Source: CAXBMB01 sp052078155
GTDB taxonomy: Bacteria; Pseudomonadota; Alphaproteobacteria; Kiloniellales; DSM-21159
NCBI GenBank assembly: GCA_052078155.1
Contig: JBQJBP010000001.1
Coordinates: forward strand, 372,001 to 436,000
Direction of reading: 5' to 3'
Length of the DNA stretch: 64,000 bases
In this document: one piece after another, positions 61,349 through 64,000 of the stretch
Layout: each line of letters opens with the position of its first letter
How positions within the stretch are numbered: the stretch's first letter is position 1
Position numbers and translations under genes: made by a program
The notes under the pieces: model-generated
Told to the model about the DNA's origin: nothing
Database searches by the model: none
The model's input: the letters and a program-made list of their open reading frames with translations, nothing else

Positions 61349-61873
61349 TTGAACGTGACCATCACCTCAGTTGCTTCACTGTCTGAGATTCCTGACCGGT
61401 CGGCTCTGGAAGAACTTCTGCACGAATACTATGGGGTGATGAACCAAAAGATGCTGGCTGCAGGCGGCGAGGCTCAGGAGATTGAGCCCTTTATCAACGC
61501 CATGTGGGATGATGTGGACAGCTATCTGCCCCCGACAGGCCGGCTGTTGCTGGCCACCGGTCCGGAGGGGGACCTGCTGGGATGCGGGTTTATGCGTCAA
61601 ATCCAGGACCGGGCCGGTGAAATGAAGCGGCTGTATGTACGGGCAGCCGCGCGGGGGACGGGATTGGGGAGAAAACTCGTTGAGCTGCGCATGTCTGCGG
61701 CTCGCGAGATGGGCTGGAAAACCCTGCTGGTGGATACAGTCAGAGGCAATCAGGAAATGCTCACGCTGTACAACAAGCTTGGATTTCGAGAGATCGACCG
61801 TTACGCCAACAATCCAAACAGCGATGAACTGGCGGCCTATCTGGTTTACCTGCAGTACGATTTTCCAGGGTAA
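61349..61873 (+). CDS. GNAT family N-acetyltransferase
   Basis: 174 residues. Motif A EMKRLYVRAAARGTGLGRKL (about 91-110; R-G-T-G-L-G) with VELRMSAAREMGWKTLLVDT, and the C-terminal MLTLYNKLGFREIDRYANNP (about 137-156). Starts probably at TTG 61349, because AAGGAGAG lies five bases upstream; GTG 61355 is an alternative. Follows the amidohydrolase by 125 bp; substrate unknown, but acetylation of an amine from the same pathway is a thought. Convergent with modC: 22 bp between stops. Confidence 0.87.
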   Translation: MNVTITSVASLSEIPDRSALEELLHEYYGVMNQKMLAAGGEAQEIEPFINAMWDDVDSYLPPTGRLLLATGPEGDLLGCGFMRQIQDRAGEMKRLYVRAAARGTGLGRKLVELRMSAAREMGWKTLLVDTVRGNQEMLTLYNKLGFREIDRYANNPNSDELAAYLVYLQYDFPG

Positions 61874-61894
61874 CACGCTGTCAAATCCACCTGC

Positions 61895-63010
61895 TCAGCC
61901 CATAAAGCGTCGGCCTCTGCCACCTTGTCCCAGACTGTGGCGGTCGATGGCGGCGGCTTTGACCAGGGCATAAACCTCAGATCCCCGTTCCAGTCCCAGC
62001 TCCGCCAGAGAGCGTTTGGTAACCCGGGACCAGAGGGTTGTGCCCCCCACATCCAGCAGAATGTCCACCTGGGCGCCCATTTCTTCACCGCGTTCGATGA
62101 TCCGGCCTTTCAGGATGTTCTGGATTGAGGTGTCCTGAGGAGGGGTCAGAGCCAGAGAGACGTCCTTTGCCCGGACGCGCAGCCGCAGGTCCGTTCCCAC
62201 AGCCTGATCCAGTTTCGGCACCATCAACTGTCCGCCGGAAAAGGAAAGGGCGGTCATGCCGTAATCCGAATCCTGTGCCGTAATGCGGGCGGAGATCACC
62301 GAGCCGGCTTCATAGCGGCCGGTGAGCGGGCGCAGATCCAACCGGCTGGTCAGTTCTTCCACGGTACCCTGAGCGATCATGCTGCCTTCAGAAATCAGCA
62401 TCATGGAATCAGCCAGACGCATGATTTCTTCCATTGAGTGGCTGACATAGAGGATGGGCAGGCCAAAGTGATCCCGCAGCCGCTCAATAAAGGGCAGGAC
62501 TTCTTCTTTGCGCTGGTGATCCAGAGCCGCCAGCGGTTCATCCATCAGCAGCGCAGCCGGGTTGCTCAGCAGTGCCCGGCCCAATGCCACCCGCTGCTTT
62601 TCGCCGCCGGACAGCCGATGGGGCCGTCGGGTTAGGAGTTCAGCGATGCCCAGCAGGTCCACGATGTCATCCAGATGGATCTTTCTGTCCTGTGGGCGGG
62701 TGCGTTTGAAGCCGTACAGCAGATTGTCCCGGACAGACAGGTGCGGGAACAGGCGGCTTTCCTGAAAGACATAACCAAGACGCCTTTCTTCCGGTTTCAG
62801 ATCGATGCCGGCGTCGCTGTCAAACAACAGTGTCTCACCCACCTGAATACGGCCACTGTCCGGGGTGATCAGGCCGGCAATCATGTTGATCAGGCTGGTC
62901 TTGCCACAGCCGGATCGCCCGAAGACCGCTGTCAGCCCCTGCAGGGGCAGCTGGGCGGTGACGGAAAGCTGGAAAGCGCCCAGCTGCTTTTGCACGGAAA
63001 TCTCAGGCAT
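61895..63010 (-). CDS. modC: Molybdate ABC transporter ATP-binding protein
   Basis: 371 residues. ABC domain: Walker A VFGRSGCGKTSLINMIAG (about 29-46), signature LSGGEKQRVALGRALLS (about 130-146), Walker B ALLMDEPLAALDH, H-loop ILYVSHSMEEIMRLA. C-terminal TOBE/Mop-like domain (about 290-360) with RVRAKDVSLALTPPQDTSIQ then NILKGRI, which binds molybdate and feeds back on transport, the hallmark of ModC. ATG 63010 overlaps the modB stop by eight bases; translation is coupled. Supplies molybdenum needed by the cox hydroxylase. Confidence 0.93.
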   Translation of the reverse strand: MPEISVQKQLGAFQLSVTAQLPLQGLTAVFGRSGCGKTSLINMIAGLITPDSGRIQVGETLLFDSDAGIDLKPEERRLGYVFQESRLFPHLSVRDNLLYGFKRTRPQDRKIHLDDIVDLLGIAELLTRRPHRLSGGEKQRVALGRALLSNPAALLMDEPLAALDHQRKEEVLPFIERLRDHFGLPILYVSHSMEEIMRLADSMMLISEGSMIAQGTVEELTSRLDLRPLTGRYEAGSVISARITAQDSDYGMTALSFSGGQLMVPKLDQAVGTDLRLRVRAKDVSLALTPPQDTSIQNILKGRIIERGEEMGAQVDILLDVGGTTLWSRVTKRSLAELGLERGSEVYALVKAAAIDRHSLGQGGRGRRFMG

Positions 63011-63704
63011 GCTGATCTCCAATGCGGTTTTGCAGCCGTCGGGCCAGGAACTCTGACAGGGCAATGGCCAGCAGAGCCAGGGTGATGGAGAGGACAACCA
63101 GCCGCAAAGCCGCACTTTCCCCGCCCGGTTGCTGGGCCACTGTAAAGAGAGCCAATGGCAGGGTCCGGGTTTCCCCCGGAATGTTGGAGACGAAGGTGAT
63201 GGTCGCCCCAAATTCCCCCAGTGAGCGGGCGAAAGCCAGCAGGGCACCGGTCAGGATGCCCGGTGACATGAGGGGCAGGGTGATGGTCCAGAAGACGGTG
63301 GCCCGGCTTGCGCCAAGGGTTCTGGCCGCAGATTCCAGTTTTGGATCAACCGCCTCCAGGGACAGGCGCATGGCACGTACCATGAGGGGAAAGGCCATAA
63401 CAGCGGCGGCCACAGCCGCCCCTTGCCAGGTAAAGGCAACGGTTTTCCCGGTCAGATCATAAATCAAAGCACCCAGCGGGCCGGTGCGCCCCAAAAGCAG
63501 CAGCAGCAGGTAGCCCACGACCACCGGTGGCACCACCAGGGGCACATGAACAATGCCGTTTACCAGCGTCTTTCCGGGAAAGGAGCAGCGGGCCAGCAGC
63601 CAGGCCATGGCCAACCCAAGGGGCAGGCTGACCAGCACGGACCAGAAGCCGACTTTCAGGCTGAGCAGAAAGGCTTCCTGTTCAAGTGGTGACAGCAACT
63701 CCAA
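63003..63704 (-). CDS. modB: Molybdate ABC transporter permease
   Basis: 233 residues with five to six helices; starts LSPLEQEAFLLSLKVGFWSV, the usual ModB N-terminus. EAA loop in KLESAARTLGASRATVFWTI (about 122-141) followed by PLMSPGILTGALLAFARSLG then EFGATITFVSN, strongly ModB-like. Start TTG 63704 is inferred from family length; the ribosome site is weak, so the exact start is uncertain. No modA is seen before the window end; it may lie just beyond, or be unlinked. Confidence 0.92.
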   Translation of the reverse strand: MELLSPLEQEAFLLSLKVGFWSVLVSLPLGLAMAWLLARCSFPGKTLVNGIVHVPLVVPPVVVGYLLLLLLGRTGPLGALIYDLTGKTVAFTWQGAAVAAAVMAFPLMVRAMRLSLEAVDPKLESAARTLGASRATVFWTITLPLMSPGILTGALLAFARSLGEFGATITFVSNIPGETRTLPLALFTVAQQPGGESAALRLVVLSITLALLAIALSEFLARRLQNRIGDQHA

Positions 63705-64000
63705 GGTCGGGATCTCTCATTTGAGATTGCGGGATAAAAGAAGGGGCGACAGAGCCAGTTTGAACAGTACCAGGGTCAATCCGGGTTAAGTGAACTGACT
63801 ACGTGATACCACCTGAAACGTGAATTTCTTTTCAGTGTTTTAGAGGCAGAGTCACGGTTTAGGACGCCTTTATGGCCTGCCTGCACTCCACCATAAAGCA
63901 GAAAAGAGCGAAAAGCGCTTTCAGAACTCGGGTTTAGTCGGGATCTGGAGGCAGAGCGTTACTTTACAGGGTGAAATCCGAAAGACCGAATGAGGCGCCG
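63705..64000. other. Window-end region upstream of modB (296 bp)
   Basis: Contains a dispersed repeat copy (63773-63950, interrupted) and no recognized gene or Mo-responsive site. Truncated by the window edge. Confidence 0.5.
63773..63950 (-). repeat. Dispersed intergenic repeat, copy G, interrupted
   Basis: GGGTTAAGTGAACTGACTAC, GTGATACCACCTGAAACGTG, AATTTCTTTTCAGTGTTTTA and GAGGCAGAGTCACGGTTTAG align with copy F; the right end (AAAAGCGCTTTCAGAACTCG then GGTTTAGTCGGGATCTGG) follows after about 45 bp of unrelated sequence inserted at the loop of the GGTTTAG stem. Confidence 0.6.

Overview
The window reads as a chromosomal segment of a free-living alphaproteobacterium, probably Rhodospirillales-like and marine or soil-dwelling. 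This rests on an NDUFS4-type complex I accessory subunit, two TRAP transporters, a Cox-type molybdenum hydroxylase cluster, a malonate (mat) cluster, several FCD-type GntR regulators and dense catabolic gene content. No phage, transposase, CRISPR array, rRNA or replication gene was seen. The organism assignment is inference; no species is claimed.

Layout. 0-6.2 kb: nitroreductase, then on the minus strand threonine ammonia-lyase, a membrane-anchored penicillin-acylase-type hydrolase and a proline racemase superfamily enzyme with a Ser/Cys active-site pair. 6.4-15.9 kb: a malonate catabolism locus, with aldehyde dehydrogenase, matB and matR on minus and the TRAP transporter matPQM and malonyl-CoA decarboxylase matA on plus. 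The divergent region carries three near-identical palindromic operator sites on one helical face. 16-22.4 kb: YheT-type hydrolase, MerR-TipAS regulator with a perfect 17-bp palindrome in front of it, a cobalamin riboswitch driving a lone CbiM-like protein, a 2-oxoglutarate oxygenase, a GFA-family protein and an ATP-grasp ligase. 22.6-32.9 kb: a form II CO-dehydrogenase-like cluster (coxG, coxSLM, coxDE, two split XdhC domains, a MoeA-like/MobA-like fusion), all on minus.

33-41 kb: methyltransferase, EamA permease, LysR regulator, an ABC importer pair without a binding protein, DUF192 protein, a small exported protein and a GntR regulator. 41.7-47 kb: a five-domain peptide/nickel-type ABC transporter with fused ATPases. 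47.4-51.6 kb: release factor 3, tRNA-Pro, FAH-family hydrolase, an array of 86-bp tandem repeats, complex I subunit, tRNA-Arg. 51.6-56.5 kb: a second GntR/oxidoreductase/TRAP locus with a shared 15-bp candidate operator. 56.6-64 kb: CDF cation exporter, two GNATs, an NTF2-like protein, a ureohydrolase with a nitrilase-superfamily amidohydrolase, and modB-modC.

How it fits together. The mat locus imports malonate, activates it to malonyl-CoA and decarboxylates it to acetyl-CoA; its aldehyde dehydrogenase could feed malonate from malonic semialdehyde. The cox cluster needs molybdenum cofactor, and molybdate uptake genes lie at the right end. A family of structured intergenic repeats of about 136 bp (at least four good copies plus degenerate ones) is scattered through the window and is the most noteworthy non-coding signal, with the 86-bp hairpin-bearing array. 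I did not find a convincing wholly new multi-gene system; the best leads are the aldehyde dehydrogenase in the mat locus, the orphan riboswitch-controlled CbiM, and the repeat families.
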